Assembly (NCBI GenBank): GCA_963732415.1
Contig: CAVSZK010000021.1
Span: 310,001-374,000, forward strand
Direction: 5' to 3'
Source: RPQJ01 sp963732415
GTDB lineage: Bacteria; Pseudomonadota; Gammaproteobacteria; Steroidobacterales; Steroidobacteraceae
Length of the DNA: 64,000 bases
Positions 16,539 through 25,034 of this stretch are shown here, one piece after another (position 1 is the first letter of the stretch; the number at the start of each line of letters is the position of its first letter). The notes under the pieces are model-generated. The model was given only the letters and a program-made list of their open reading frames with translations, did no database searches and was not told the origin of the DNA. The position numbers and the translations under genes were made by a program.

Positions 16539-17125
16539 GCAAGGGTAAGTTGCGAGCGGATGAGCTCTTCAGCCTCGAGCAGTACGCGCGGCAGAGGGCC
16601 GAATTCCGGCCGAAGGTGCTGGCCCACAAGAGAGAACGCACGATCCAGTGCGGGCCGAACGCGACCTTCTGCTTCGAGGACCGGCTCACGGTCCAGTACC
16701 AGGTCCAGGAGATGCTCAGAATCGAGAAGATCTTCGAGCCCGAGGGCATCGCCGACGAGCTCGCGGCCTACAACCCGCTGGTTCCCGACGGCTCGAACTG
16801 GAAAGCGACGCTGCTGATCGAGTACCCGGATGCGGACGAGCGGCGCATTGCGCTTGGCGGGCTGAAGGGCGTCGAGGATCGCTGCTGGGTCCGGGTGGCA
16901 GGACACGATCGTGTATTCGCGATCGCCGACGAGGACCTCGAGCGCGAGAACGACGAGAAGACCTCGGCGGTGCACTTCATGCGCTTCGAGCTGGCGCCGG
17001 CGATGGTCGAGGCGGCGAAGGCGGGTGCGGCACTGTCGATCGGCATGGACCACGACGCCTACCGCCACATGGTCGATCCGCTGCCGGAGGCTTCGCGCGC
17101 GTCGCTGGTGAAAGACCTGGCGTGA
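16535..17125 (+). CDS. DUF3501 family protein
   Basis: A 196-residue soluble protein of unknown function. It matches the DUF3501 pattern by recall: early KRERTIQCGPNATFCFEDR, then QVQEMLRIEKIFE, and a C-terminal VHFMRFEL segment. Two cysteines (in IQCGPN and FCFE) occur close together. Its start overlaps the Fe-S oxidoreductase stop, so the two are translated together, and rubrerythrin is just upstream. Context suggests a role in oxidative stress or in maturing that Fe-S protein; this is inference. Confidence 0.85.
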   Translation: MSKGKLRADELFSLEQYARQRAEFRPKVLAHKRERTIQCGPNATFCFEDRLTVQYQVQEMLRIEKIFEPEGIADELAAYNPLVPDGSNWKATLLIEYPDADERRIALGGLKGVEDRCWVRVAGHDRVFAIADEDLERENDEKTSAVHFMRFELAPAMVEAAKAGAALSIGMDHDAYRHMVDPLPEASRASLVKDLA

Positions 17126-17166
17126 GGCAGGCTGCCGGCGATCGGTCAGCCGGCACGTCATCCGGC

Positions 17167-17225
17167 GGGACGCCGTGAATCCGTCCCTGGAGGCTCGCGC
17201 GCGGCATCCGTGCCGCGCGACGCCC
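17167..17225 (-). repeat. hairpin repeat copy C (minus orientation, core)
   Basis: The core begins GGGACGCCGTGAATCC and is the same family as copy A. Inner hairpin CGCGCGGC / GCCGCGCG is conserved. Flanks are only partly complementary here (TCCGGCGGG with CCCGCTGGA, one mismatch). It lies between the DUF3501 gene and parE. Confidence 0.8.
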
Positions 17226-17336
17226 GCTGGACAACGCACCGTCCGTCCGCTCGCCGGCCTTGCGCGGGGTACCCCAAAACGTTTGCGATTGCCACTGTGG
17301 CGGCGGCATGACGATGCGGCAGCAGTCATGCGCTGC

Positions 17337-17342
17337 TAGAAT
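17337..17342 (+). promoter_or_regulatory. candidate -10 box for parE
   Basis: TAGAAT followed by CCGCGCGCC, 42 bp before the parE ATG. No good -35 was seen. Confidence 0.4.
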
Positions 17343-17383
17343 CCGCGCGCCTTCACAGACGCGAGCACGCGGAACGACCAACG

Positions 17384-19276
17384 ATGACGCAGACATATAC
17401 CGCTCAAGACATCGAGGTCCTGAGCGGACTCGAACCCGTCCGGCGCCGGCCGGGCATGTACACCGACACCAGCCGGCCCAACCACCTGGTCCACGAGGTA
17501 GTGGACAACAGCGTCGATGAGGCGCTCTCCGGGCACTGCACCCGCATTTCCGTCACGGTTCACAAGGACGGCTCGGTCGAGGTGAGCGACGACGGCCGCG
17601 GCATGCCGGTGGACATCCACCCGAAGGAAAAGGTGAGCGGTGTCGAGCTGATCCTCACGCGCCTGCATGCGGGCGGCAAGTTCTCCGACGGCACCTACAA
17701 GTTCTCGGGTGGCCTGCACGGCGTCGGCGTGTCGGTGGTGAACGCGCTGTCGAAGAACCTCGAGTGCTGGGTGCGGCGTGGCGGCAAGGAATACAACATC
17801 TCGTTCGCGAACGGGAAGATCAAGTCGAAGCTCGAGGTCGTGGGCGAGGTCGGCAAGGCCAACACAGGCACCACGCTGCGCTTCTGGCCTGATGCGTCGT
17901 ATTTCGACAGCCCGGACATCGCTCTGCCGAAGTTGAAGCATGTCCTGAAGGCCAAGGCCGTGCTGTGCCCGGGGCTCGAGATGCGGCTCACGGTCGAGAA
18001 GACCGGGGAGAAGGAGTCCTGGATCTACACCGGTGGCCTCGAGCAGTACCTGCGCGAGTCGCTCGATGGCGGCGAGTGGCTCCCCGAAGAGCCATTCACT
18101 GGCAGTGTCGAGGGTGAGATGGAGGGAGTGGACTGGGCCGTCGCCTGGCGCACCGACGGCGGCGCGCGCGTCGAGGAGAGCTACGTAAACCTGATCCCGA
18201 CGATGCTCGGCGGAACGCACGTCAATGGTTTCCGCCTCGGGCTCACGGAGGCGATCCGCGAATTCTGCGAATTCCGCAACCTGCTGCCGCGTGGGCTCAA
18301 GCTCGCGCCCGAAGACGTGTGGGACGACGCAAGCTACGTGCTCTCGACCAAGATGCGCGACCCGCAGTTCGCCGGCCAGACCAAGGAGCGGCTGACTTCG
18401 CGCGAGCCCGCTGCATTCGTGTCCGGCATCGTCAAGGACCAGTTCGGCCTGTGGCTGAACCAGCATCCGGAAGCCGGTGAGGGCATCGCGCAGCTGGCGA
18501 TCGAAAACGCGCAGGTCCGACTGAAAGCCAGCCAGAAGGTGGCGCGAAAGCGCGTGGTGAGCGGCCCCGCACTGCCCGGGAAGCTCGCCGACTGCAGCAG
18601 CCAGGAGCCGAAACGCACCGAGCTGTTCCTGGTCGAGGGCGATTCCGCAGGCGGCTCTGCCAAGCAGGCGCGCGATCGGGAGTTCCAGGCGGTGATGCCG
18701 CTGCGCGGAAAGATCCTCAACACCTGGGAGGTGGCGTCGGGCGAGATCCTCTCGTCCCAGGAAGTGCATGACATCGCGGTCGCGATCGGCGTGGACCCGG
18801 CATCGGACGACATTTCGATGCTCCGTTACCACAAGGTCTGCATCCTCGCCGACGCCGATTCCGACGGGCTGCACATCGCGACGCTGCTCTGCGCGCTGTT
18901 CCTGCGGCACTTCCGGCCGCTGGTACTCGCCGGCCACGTCTTCGTGGCGATGCCGCCGCTGTTCCGCATCGACTACGGCAAGCAGGTCGAATATGCGCTG
19001 GACGAGGCGGAGCGCAACGGCGTCCTCGACCGCATCTGCGCCGAGAACCCGCGCGCCAAGCCGATGGTGACCCGCTTCAAGGGCCTGGGCGAGATGAGCG
19101 CGCTGCAGTTGCGCGAGACCACGATGGCGCCCGAGACACGCCGCCTCGTCCAGCTCACGGTGGAAGCAAAAGACGAGGCCGACCAGGTCATGGACATGAT
19201 GCTGGCCAAGAAGCGCGCCGCGGACCGACGCGAATGGCTGGAAACCAAGGGCAACCTGGCTGCAGTGCAGCCCTGA
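17384..19276 (+). CDS. parE: DNA topoisomerase IV subunit B
   Basis: The ATPase subunit of the decatenating type II topoisomerase. The 630-residue protein has the GHKL ATPase (EVVDNSVDEAL, DDGRGMPV, GLHGVGVSVVNALS). The TOPRIM metal site is EGDSAGGSAKQARDR and LADADSDG. The C-terminal FKGLGEMSALQLRETTM is the subunit B signature. The length and absence of a GyrB-type insertion favour ParE over GyrB, as does the direct neighbour parC, 16 bp downstream and probably coexpressed. Confidence 0.97.
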   Translation: MTQTYTAQDIEVLSGLEPVRRRPGMYTDTSRPNHLVHEVVDNSVDEALSGHCTRISVTVHKDGSVEVSDDGRGMPVDIHPKEKVSGVELILTRLHAGGKFSDGTYKFSGGLHGVGVSVVNALSKNLECWVRRGGKEYNISFANGKIKSKLEVVGEVGKANTGTTLRFWPDASYFDSPDIALPKLKHVLKAKAVLCPGLEMRLTVEKTGEKESWIYTGGLEQYLRESLDGGEWLPEEPFTGSVEGEMEGVDWAVAWRTDGGARVEESYVNLIPTMLGGTHVNGFRLGLTEAIREFCEFRNLLPRGLKLAPEDVWDDASYVLSTKMRDPQFAGQTKERLTSREPAAFVSGIVKDQFGLWLNQHPEAGEGIAQLAIENAQVRLKASQKVARKRVVSGPALPGKLADCSSQEPKRTELFLVEGDSAGGSAKQARDREFQAVMPLRGKILNTWEVASGEILSSQEVHDIAVAIGVDPASDDISMLRYHKVCILADADSDGLHIATLLCALFLRHFRPLVLAGHVFVAMPPLFRIDYGKQVEYALDEAERNGVLDRICAENPRAKPMVTRFKGLGEMSALQLRETTMAPETRRLVQLTVEAKDEADQVMDMMLAKKRAADRREWLETKGNLAAVQP

Positions 19277-19292
19277 GCCCGCCGGAGCACCC

Positions 19293-21548
19293 GTGACGAC
19301 CCAGAACGAACTGAACTTCGAGGGTGTCGAGCAGCTGCCGCTGCGCACCTTTACCGAGAAGGCGTACCTCGAGTACTCCATGTACGTGATCCTCGACCGG
19401 GCCCTGCCCAACGTGGGTGACGGCCTGAAGCCGGTGCAGCGCCGGATCATCTACGCGATGAGCGAGCTCGGACTCGCGGCGACCGCCAAGCACAAGAAGT
19501 CCGCGCGTACGGTCGGCGACGTGATCGGCAAGTTCCATCCGCACGGCGACTCTGCCTGCTACGAGGCGCTGGTGCTGATGGCGCAGTCGTTCTCGTACCG
19601 CTACCCGATCGTCGACGGCCAGGGCAACTTCGGTTCGCCGGATGACCCGAAGTCCTTCGCGGCGATGCGTTACACGGAGTCGAAGCTCACGCGTTATGCC
19701 GACGTGCTGCTTTCGGAGCTCGGCGAAGGCACGGTCGACTGGACGCCGAATTTCGACGGCACGCTGGACGAGCCGGCGCTGCTCCCGGCGAGGCTGCCGA
19801 ACGTCCTGCTGAACGGCGCGACCGGCATCGCGGTAGGCATGGCGACCGACATCCCCCCGCACAACCTGCGGGAGGTGGCCGCGGCCTGCGTGCGCCTGCT
19901 CGAGGATCCGAAGGCGACCGTGGCGCAGCTCTGCGAGCACGTGCGGGGCCCGGATTTTCCGACCGGCGCCGAAATCATCTCCTCGCGCGAGGACCTGTCG
20001 CGGTTCTACGAGACCGGCAACGGCACGTTCCGCGCACGCGCGCGCTACGAGACCGAGGACGGCGAGATCGTGGTCACGGAGCTGCCCTACCAGGTCTCGG
20101 GTTCGAAGGTGCTGGAGCAGATCGCGGCACAGATGCGTGCCAAGAAGCTGCCGATGGTCGAGGACCTGCGCGACGAATCCGACCACGAGCACCCGACGCG
20201 GCTGGTGATCACTCCGCGCTCGAACCGCGTGGACGTCGAGCAGGTGATGGCGCACCTGTTTGCAACCACCGACCTGGAGCGCAGCTATCGCGTGAACATG
20301 AACGTGATCGCGCGCGACGGCCGGCCACGGGTCATGGGCCTGAAGCCGCTGCTGGAAGAGTGGCTTTCGTTCCGTGTCGATACGGTGACGCGCCGGCTGG
20401 CGCACCGCCTGGACAAGGTCAACGCGCGCCTGCACATTCTCGACGGCTTGCTGGTCGCGTACCTGAACCTCGATGAGGTGATCCGCATCGTCCGCTACGA
20501 GGACGAGCCCAAGGCGGCGCTGATGGCCCGCTTCGAGCTTTCCGAGTTGCAGGCCGAGGCGATACTGGACACCAAGCTGCGGCACCTCGCGAAGCTCGAA
20601 GAGATGAAGATCCGCGGTGAGCAGGAGAAACTCGCCGCCGAGCGCGACGCGCTCACGAAGATCCTTGGCAGCAAGACGCGGCTTCGCAAGCTGGTGCGCG
20701 ACGAGATCATCGCCGACGCCGGGAAGTACGGCGACGACCGCCGCAGCCGGATCGTCGAGCGTGCCGCCGCACAGGCGATCGCCGAGACCGAGCTGGTGGC
20801 CAGCGAGCCGGTGACGGTCGTCTTGTCGCGGAGCGGATGGGTTCGCGCGGCAAAGGGTCACGAAATCGACCCGCGTAGCTTGTCCTACAAGACGGGTGAC
20901 GAATATCACTGCATGGCTCGCGGGCGCAGCACGCAGCTGGCCGTGTTCCTCGACAGCACCGGTCGCGCGTACAGCCTGCCCGCGCACACCCTGCCGTCGG
21001 CGCGCGGGCAGGGGGAGCCGTTGTCCGGCCGCCTCGATCCGCCGGATGGAGCCACGTTTCCCGGCGTGCTGATCGGTGAGCCCGCGGAGCGCTGGGTGCT
21101 CGCGGGCAGTGCGGGCTATGGCTTCGTCGTGAAGCTCGAAGACCTGCACAGTCGAAATCGCGCTGGCAAGGCGGTGCTGAAGGTGCCGGATGGGACGGGC
21201 GTGCTGGAGCCGGTGCCGTTGCCGGCCGGCGAAGGCGCACTGCTGGCCGCCGTCAATTCCGACGGGCGCCTGCTGGCGTTCCCGGTCGCGGACCTGCCCG
21301 AACTGCCGCGCGGCAAGGGCAACAAGATCTTCGGCATCCCGACGAAGAAGGCGCTGTCGGGGGAGGAGACCCTGCTCGCGGTCGCGGTCGTCGCGCCCGG
21401 ACAGGCGCTGCGCGTGATCTCGGGAGGCAGGCAGATGGGCCTCACGTTCCGCCAGCTCGACGACTACCGCGGCGAACGCGGCCAGCGCGGCGCCGTGCTG
21501 CCGCGGGGCTGGAGGAAGGTCGAAGGGATCGGGGTCGAAAGCAGCTAG
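19293..21548 (+). CDS. parC: DNA topoisomerase IV subunit A
   Basis: The DNA-cleaving subunit of topoisomerase IV. The 751-residue protein starts with GTG. The quinolone-resistance region reads GKFHPHGDSACYEALV, with the usual Ser and Glu intact, so no classical target mutation is seen. The active-site tyrosine lies in AAMRYTESKL. The C-terminal part (after about residue 490) contains the beta-pinwheel repeats of ParC in reduced form. It ends 16 bp from the stop of the convergent fimX. Confidence 0.96.
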   Translation: MTTQNELNFEGVEQLPLRTFTEKAYLEYSMYVILDRALPNVGDGLKPVQRRIIYAMSELGLAATAKHKKSARTVGDVIGKFHPHGDSACYEALVLMAQSFSYRYPIVDGQGNFGSPDDPKSFAAMRYTESKLTRYADVLLSELGEGTVDWTPNFDGTLDEPALLPARLPNVLLNGATGIAVGMATDIPPHNLREVAAACVRLLEDPKATVAQLCEHVRGPDFPTGAEIISSREDLSRFYETGNGTFRARARYETEDGEIVVTELPYQVSGSKVLEQIAAQMRAKKLPMVEDLRDESDHEHPTRLVITPRSNRVDVEQVMAHLFATTDLERSYRVNMNVIARDGRPRVMGLKPLLEEWLSFRVDTVTRRLAHRLDKVNARLHILDGLLVAYLNLDEVIRIVRYEDEPKAALMARFELSELQAEAILDTKLRHLAKLEEMKIRGEQEKLAAERDALTKILGSKTRLRKLVRDEIIADAGKYGDDRRSRIVERAAAQAIAETELVASEPVTVVLSRSGWVRAAKGHEIDPRSLSYKTGDEYHCMARGRSTQLAVFLDSTGRAYSLPAHTLPSARGQGEPLSGRLDPPDGATFPGVLIGEPAERWVLAGSAGYGFVVKLEDLHSRNRAGKAVLKVPDGTGVLEPVPLPAGEGALLAAVNSDGRLLAFPVADLPELPRGKGNKIFGIPTKKALSGEETLLAVAVVAPGQALRVISGGRQMGLTFRQLDDYRGERGQRGAVLPRGWRKVEGIGVESS

Positions 21549-21564
21549 TGCCGGTACTCCCGCG

Positions 21565-23619
21565 TCACGCGCCGAGCACGACTTCTTCCGGGCTCGAGAC
21601 GAAGTAGCCCTGCACGAACTCGACGCCGAGCTGCCACAACACCGCCATCGTGTTCGCGTCCTCGACGCGCTCCGCGATGGTGGCGGCCTTCGCTGCACGT
21701 GCCGCGTCCACCAGCGACTTGACCTGGTCCTGCAGGCGGCGGTCGTTTGCAAGTCCCTGCATCAGCGCGCCGTCGATCTTGGCAAAGTTGGACGGCAGGT
21801 GACGCAGGATCTGGGCGGAGTCGCGGCTGGCGCCGAAATTCTCGATGGCGAAGCCGAACCCGAGGTGGGTGACCAGTGCTCGCAGCTCGCGGGCTTCCTT
21901 GAGGTGCCTGGTCGCGAGATCCTCGCCGATTTCGACGACGATCCGGCCCGGTTCAACGCCTGAGGCCTTGATCTGCTGGTGCAGCCAGGTACCCAGCGTC
22001 TGGTCGCGCATGGAGTCGTGGGACACGCGCACGAACACGCGGTTCGGCTTTCGCGCTGCGCAGAACGACATCGCTGCGCCGATTACCCAGCGATCGATGT
22101 TCTTCATCAGGTCGGTGCGCTCGGCTGCCGCGAGGAATTCCGACGGCAGGACTTCGTTGCCCTTTTCGTCGAGCATGCGCACGACGAGGTCGATCATCGG
22201 CTCGCCCTCACCAACCAGGCTCGCGATTGGCTGCTGCACGAGCCGGAAGCGGTTGGCCATCAGTGCGGACTTGATCTGCCCGGCCCAGGTCCGGTCGGCT
22301 TCCTCGGCACCCGGCTGAACCGCGGCTGCATCGGGTCGCAGCAGCCTGTTGCCACCGCTCGCTGCTGCGGCACGGCACGCGCTCAACGAATACTCCAGAG
22401 CTGCTCGCAGTTCCTCGCCTTGCGAGCTCAGCGGGGCACAGCCGCCGCTGCAGGTGATGGCCGCCGAGTGTTGTTCGCCGGAATGGAATACGTGCTCAGC
22501 GACCTGCTGAAGTACTCGCGAGACCCAGGCTTCGAGGTCGCGCGAATTGCCACGTTCGACCAGGACCGCGAAACACTGTCCGGTGACTCGCCCCGCGATG
22601 TCCACTGGCTGCAGCAGCGAGTGCAGCAGCGATCCGAGCTCGTCCATGACGTCCTCGACCGCGAGTGGCCCGATCTCGGAACCAAGCGCGGATAGCTTGT
22701 CGGGCTCGAATGTCACCAGGGCGCGCAGGCCCGCCTTCAACGGCTGCGCTGCCTGTTCGGCCGCCTGCTGGTGGAAAGATGCCCGCTTGAGCAGGCCTGT
22801 TGCCGAGTCATAGCGCAGCGCTTCGTCGAGCTGCACGGTGAGCGACTTCAGGTCACGCTTCTGGGATGCGATCCGCAGGCGCACGGCCGGTTCGCCCTCG
22901 AATTCGAAACGCTCCAACTCGAGGTCCACCGTGAGTTCTTTACCGTCCGGCTGCGCGATGACGCTCGACAGCGAGTGGTTGTCCCAGCGGCCCTGCGAAG
23001 CCGCGATCAGGGCGCCTTTGAGGGGCGCGTGACTGCGCTGTTCGAAGAAGTCCATCAGCGGCTGGCCGAGCACGGCGCCGGCGTCCTGGTGGCCGAACAG
23101 GTCGACCCACGCCGGGTTGACGTCGACCACGATGCCTTCCTGAACATGGGCGATCGCATCGGCCGAGCCCGACATGAAGGCCTTCATCTGGTCGTGGTAC
23201 TGCTTCGCGGATGCAAGCGTGCCCGCAAGCGCTCCATCGAGCCGTGCGGAGCGCAATTCCCGGGCGGCGACCGCCTGGAGTCGTGCGCTGGCGGCAAGCG
23301 TTACGACATCCACTGCGCCTATTTCCATTGCCTGGACCAGGTCTTCCTCGGCAATCGACTCCCGGACCAGGATGGCCGGTACATGAGTTGCGTAGCGGTT
23401 ACGGACTTCGAGCGCAGTCCTGGCCTCGGCGTAGTCCGCGATGCACACGAAAATCAGTTGTGGCGCGGACTGCGCCAGCGATTCGCCGAATCCGGCAATG
23501 TCCCTTGCCCAGGCACAGTGAACGGGCTGCCCCGCGTTGCGGAGCGTGCTGTTGATGATCTCCACCGGGTCCTGCTGGCGGGACAGGACGAGCAGGGGGA
23601 CGGCTCCATTTTCGGCCAA
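21565..23619 (-). CDS. fimX: FimX-like degenerate GGDEF/EAL c-di-GMP receptor
   Basis: A 684-residue soluble protein with the order receiver-like (about 1-125), PAS (about 145-265), GGDEF-like (about 280-420) and EAL-like (about 440-680). The GGDEF site is lost (GQCFAVLVERGNS). The EAL signature is replaced (EPMIDLVVRML), and other metal ligands are altered, though the VRVSHDSMRD and FAKIDGALMQ framework remains. This matches FimX of Pseudomonas and Xanthomonas, which binds c-di-GMP and promotes type IV pilus assembly at the pole. FimV, another polar pilus factor, is encoded at 29.8 kb. The start is a TTG with GAGG upstream; no in-frame ATG is close. Confidence 0.85.
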   Translation of the reverse strand: MAENGAVPLLVLSRQQDPVEIINSTLRNAGQPVHCAWARDIAGFGESLAQSAPQLIFVCIADYAEARTALEVRNRYATHVPAILVRESIAEEDLVQAMEIGAVDVVTLAASARLQAVAARELRSARLDGALAGTLASAKQYHDQMKAFMSGSADAIAHVQEGIVVDVNPAWVDLFGHQDAGAVLGQPLMDFFEQRSHAPLKGALIAASQGRWDNHSLSSVIAQPDGKELTVDLELERFEFEGEPAVRLRIASQKRDLKSLTVQLDEALRYDSATGLLKRASFHQQAAEQAAQPLKAGLRALVTFEPDKLSALGSEIGPLAVEDVMDELGSLLHSLLQPVDIAGRVTGQCFAVLVERGNSRDLEAWVSRVLQQVAEHVFHSGEQHSAAITCSGGCAPLSSQGEELRAALEYSLSACRAAAASGGNRLLRPDAAAVQPGAEEADRTWAGQIKSALMANRFRLVQQPIASLVGEGEPMIDLVVRMLDEKGNEVLPSEFLAAAERTDLMKNIDRWVIGAAMSFCAARKPNRVFVRVSHDSMRDQTLGTWLHQQIKASGVEPGRIVVEIGEDLATRHLKEARELRALVTHLGFGFAIENFGASRDSAQILRHLPSNFAKIDGALMQGLANDRRLQDQVKSLVDAARAAKAATIAERVEDANTMAVLWQLGVEFVQGYFVSSPEEVVLGA

Positions 23620-23734
23620 TCTGTAACCCTCGGCGGTGCCGGCCCACCGGCCCCGCGCTGATGCATAACGCCGGGCGACTATACAGCGGGCTTTCGGTCC
23701 CTAACGTGACGCAGGTGGCAGCCTCGTGCGGGCA

Positions 23735-23782
23735 TGGGGACATTCTCCGTCTTCCTTTGGCGCAAAAAGGAGAATGTCCCCA
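23735..23782. repeat. 14-bp perfect inverted repeat, GGGGACATTCTCC type
   Basis: TGGGGACATTCTCC (23735-23748) and its exact reverse complement (23769-23782) flank a 20-nt spacer that contains TTT-GGCGC-AAA. It lies between the divergent fimX and efp genes. By recall, palindromes of this kind occur near REP-associated (Y1) transposases in other proteobacteria; no such gene is present here. Confidence 0.85.
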
Positions 23783-23791
23783 CCCCAAGGG

Positions 23792-23821
23792 CTGACGCGG
23801 GCGGGTCGGCGCAGGTACAAT
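23792..23821 (+). promoter_or_regulatory. candidate promoter of efp
   Basis: CTGACG (23792-23797), 18 bp, TACAAT (23816-23821), then TCGCGG. The inverted repeat at 23735-23782 ends just upstream of the -35. Confidence 0.45.
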
Positions 23822-23893
23822 TCGCGGCTTGCTCCTGCCGGGCCAGACGGGCCGGTTCGGGCGCCTCCGCCCACAACTTCCGGTCACAAAGCC

Positions 23894-24463
23894 ATGTCCA
23901 CCTACAACACGAACGAATTCCGCTCGGGTCTCAAGATCATCCTTGACGGTGATCCCTACACGATCGTCGAGAACGAGTTCGTGAAGCCGGGCAAGGGTCA
24001 GGCATTCAACCGCGTTCGCATCCGCAATCTCAAGAACGGGCGCACGCTGGAGCGCAGTTTCCGATCCGGCGAGTCGGTCGAGGCGGCGGACGTCGTCGAG
24101 TCCGACATGCAGTACCTCTACGCCGACGGCGATTTCTGGCATTTCATGGTGCCGGACACCTTCGAGCAGCACACGGCCGGCAAGGACGCGGTGGGTGACG
24201 CAGCCATGTGGCTCAAGGACGGCACGACCTGCAAGGTCATGCTGTGGAACGGCGTGCCGCTGGGCGTGGAAGCGCCGGCGCACGTCGAGCTCAAGATCGT
24301 CGAAACCGACCCGGGCCTGCGCGGCGACACCGCCACCGGTGGCCAGAAATCGGCGAAGCTCGAGACCGGCGCTGTCGTGCGCGTGCCGCTGTTCCTGAAC
24401 GAGGGCGAAGTGATCCGCGTCGATACGCGGACCGGCGGTTACCTGTCGCGCGCCAAGGGCTGA
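23894..24463 (+). CDS. efp: Translation elongation factor P
   Basis: Relieves ribosome stalling at polyproline. The 189-residue protein has the three-barrel EF-P architecture. The tip of domain I reads VKPGKGQAF with K34, the site beta-lysylated by EpmA, which is encoded 0.6 kb away on the other strand. TGGYLSRAKG is the C-terminal signature. The ATG at 23894 is chosen by homology (MSTYNTNEFRSGLK). Its last 25 bp overlap the 3' end of the convergent msrC gene. Confidence 0.97.
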   Translation: MSTYNTNEFRSGLKIILDGDPYTIVENEFVKPGKGQAFNRVRIRNLKNGRTLERSFRSGESVEAADVVESDMQYLYADGDFWHFMVPDTFEQHTAGKDAVGDAAMWLKDGTTCKVMLWNGVPLGVEAPAHVELKIVETDPGLRGDTATGGQKSAKLETGAVVRVPLFLNEGEVIRVDTRTGGYLSRAKG

Positions 24464-24954
24464 GGCCGCGTCGCGTCGACGAACACCCTGACCAGCGCTT
24501 CGAGTCCGCGCGCGTCCGCCTCGTCGAAGCGTCCGGTCACCGGGCTGTCGAGATCGAGAACGCCGACGAGCCGATCGCCGTCGATGATTGGCACCACGAC
24601 TTCCGAGTTCGAGGCCGAGTCGCAGGCGATATGGCCCGGGAACACATGCACGTCCGCGACGACTACCGTTTCCCGTCGCGCGGCCGCGGTCCCGCACACC
24701 CCCTTGCCGATCGCGATGCGCACACAGGCGGGCTTGCCCTGGAAAGGGCCGACCACGAGGTCACCGGAGCGCGGCTCCACCAGGTAGAAGCCCGCCCAGT
24801 TGAGTCCGGGCAGGCTCCAGTAAAGCAGTGCGGCCATGTTCGCCGCGCAGGCAACGAAATCGGATTCCCCGGACAGCAGTGCTCGCAGCGACGCCTCGAG
24901 TTCGGTGTAGGCGCGAGGCTTGTCGTCCGTTGGGAGCGTCTCGAGCGTTTGCAT
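24439..24954 (-). CDS. msrC: Free methionine-(R)-sulfoxide reductase, GAF domain
   Basis: A 171-residue single-domain GAF protein of the fRMsr family, which reduces free methionine-(R)-sulfoxide with three conserved cysteines. Here cysteines are seen in PACVRI, GVCGTAA and HIACDSASNSE, in the order and spacing expected. LPGLNWAGFYLV and VVPIIDGDRLVGVLDLDSP are family markers. The ATG at 24954 is clear. It converges with efp with a 25-bp overlap. An oxidant-repair function is inferred from the family. Confidence 0.92.
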   Translation of the reverse strand: MQTLETLPTDDKPRAYTELEASLRALLSGESDFVACAANMAALLYWSLPGLNWAGFYLVEPRSGDLVVGPFQGKPACVRIAIGKGVCGTAAARRETVVVADVHVFPGHIACDSASNSEVVVPIIDGDRLVGVLDLDSPVTGRFDEADARGLEALVRVFVDATRPQPLARDR

Positions 24955-25034
24955 GCGGTGTCGTCTCCGGGTCCATTGACCCCGATTCGGGTCGATTTAC
25001 AGATACGTGTCCGGTTATGGCCGCAGCCCTGGCT

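Noticed and set aside
19530..19575. Quinolone-resistance mutation in ParC
   Set aside because: The region reads HPHGDSACYE, with the usual Ser and Glu intact.
19188..21752. 854-residue open frame on the minus strand opposite parC
   Set aside because: It is the antisense shadow of parC. It has no motif, and the plus-strand frame is fully conserved topoisomerase.
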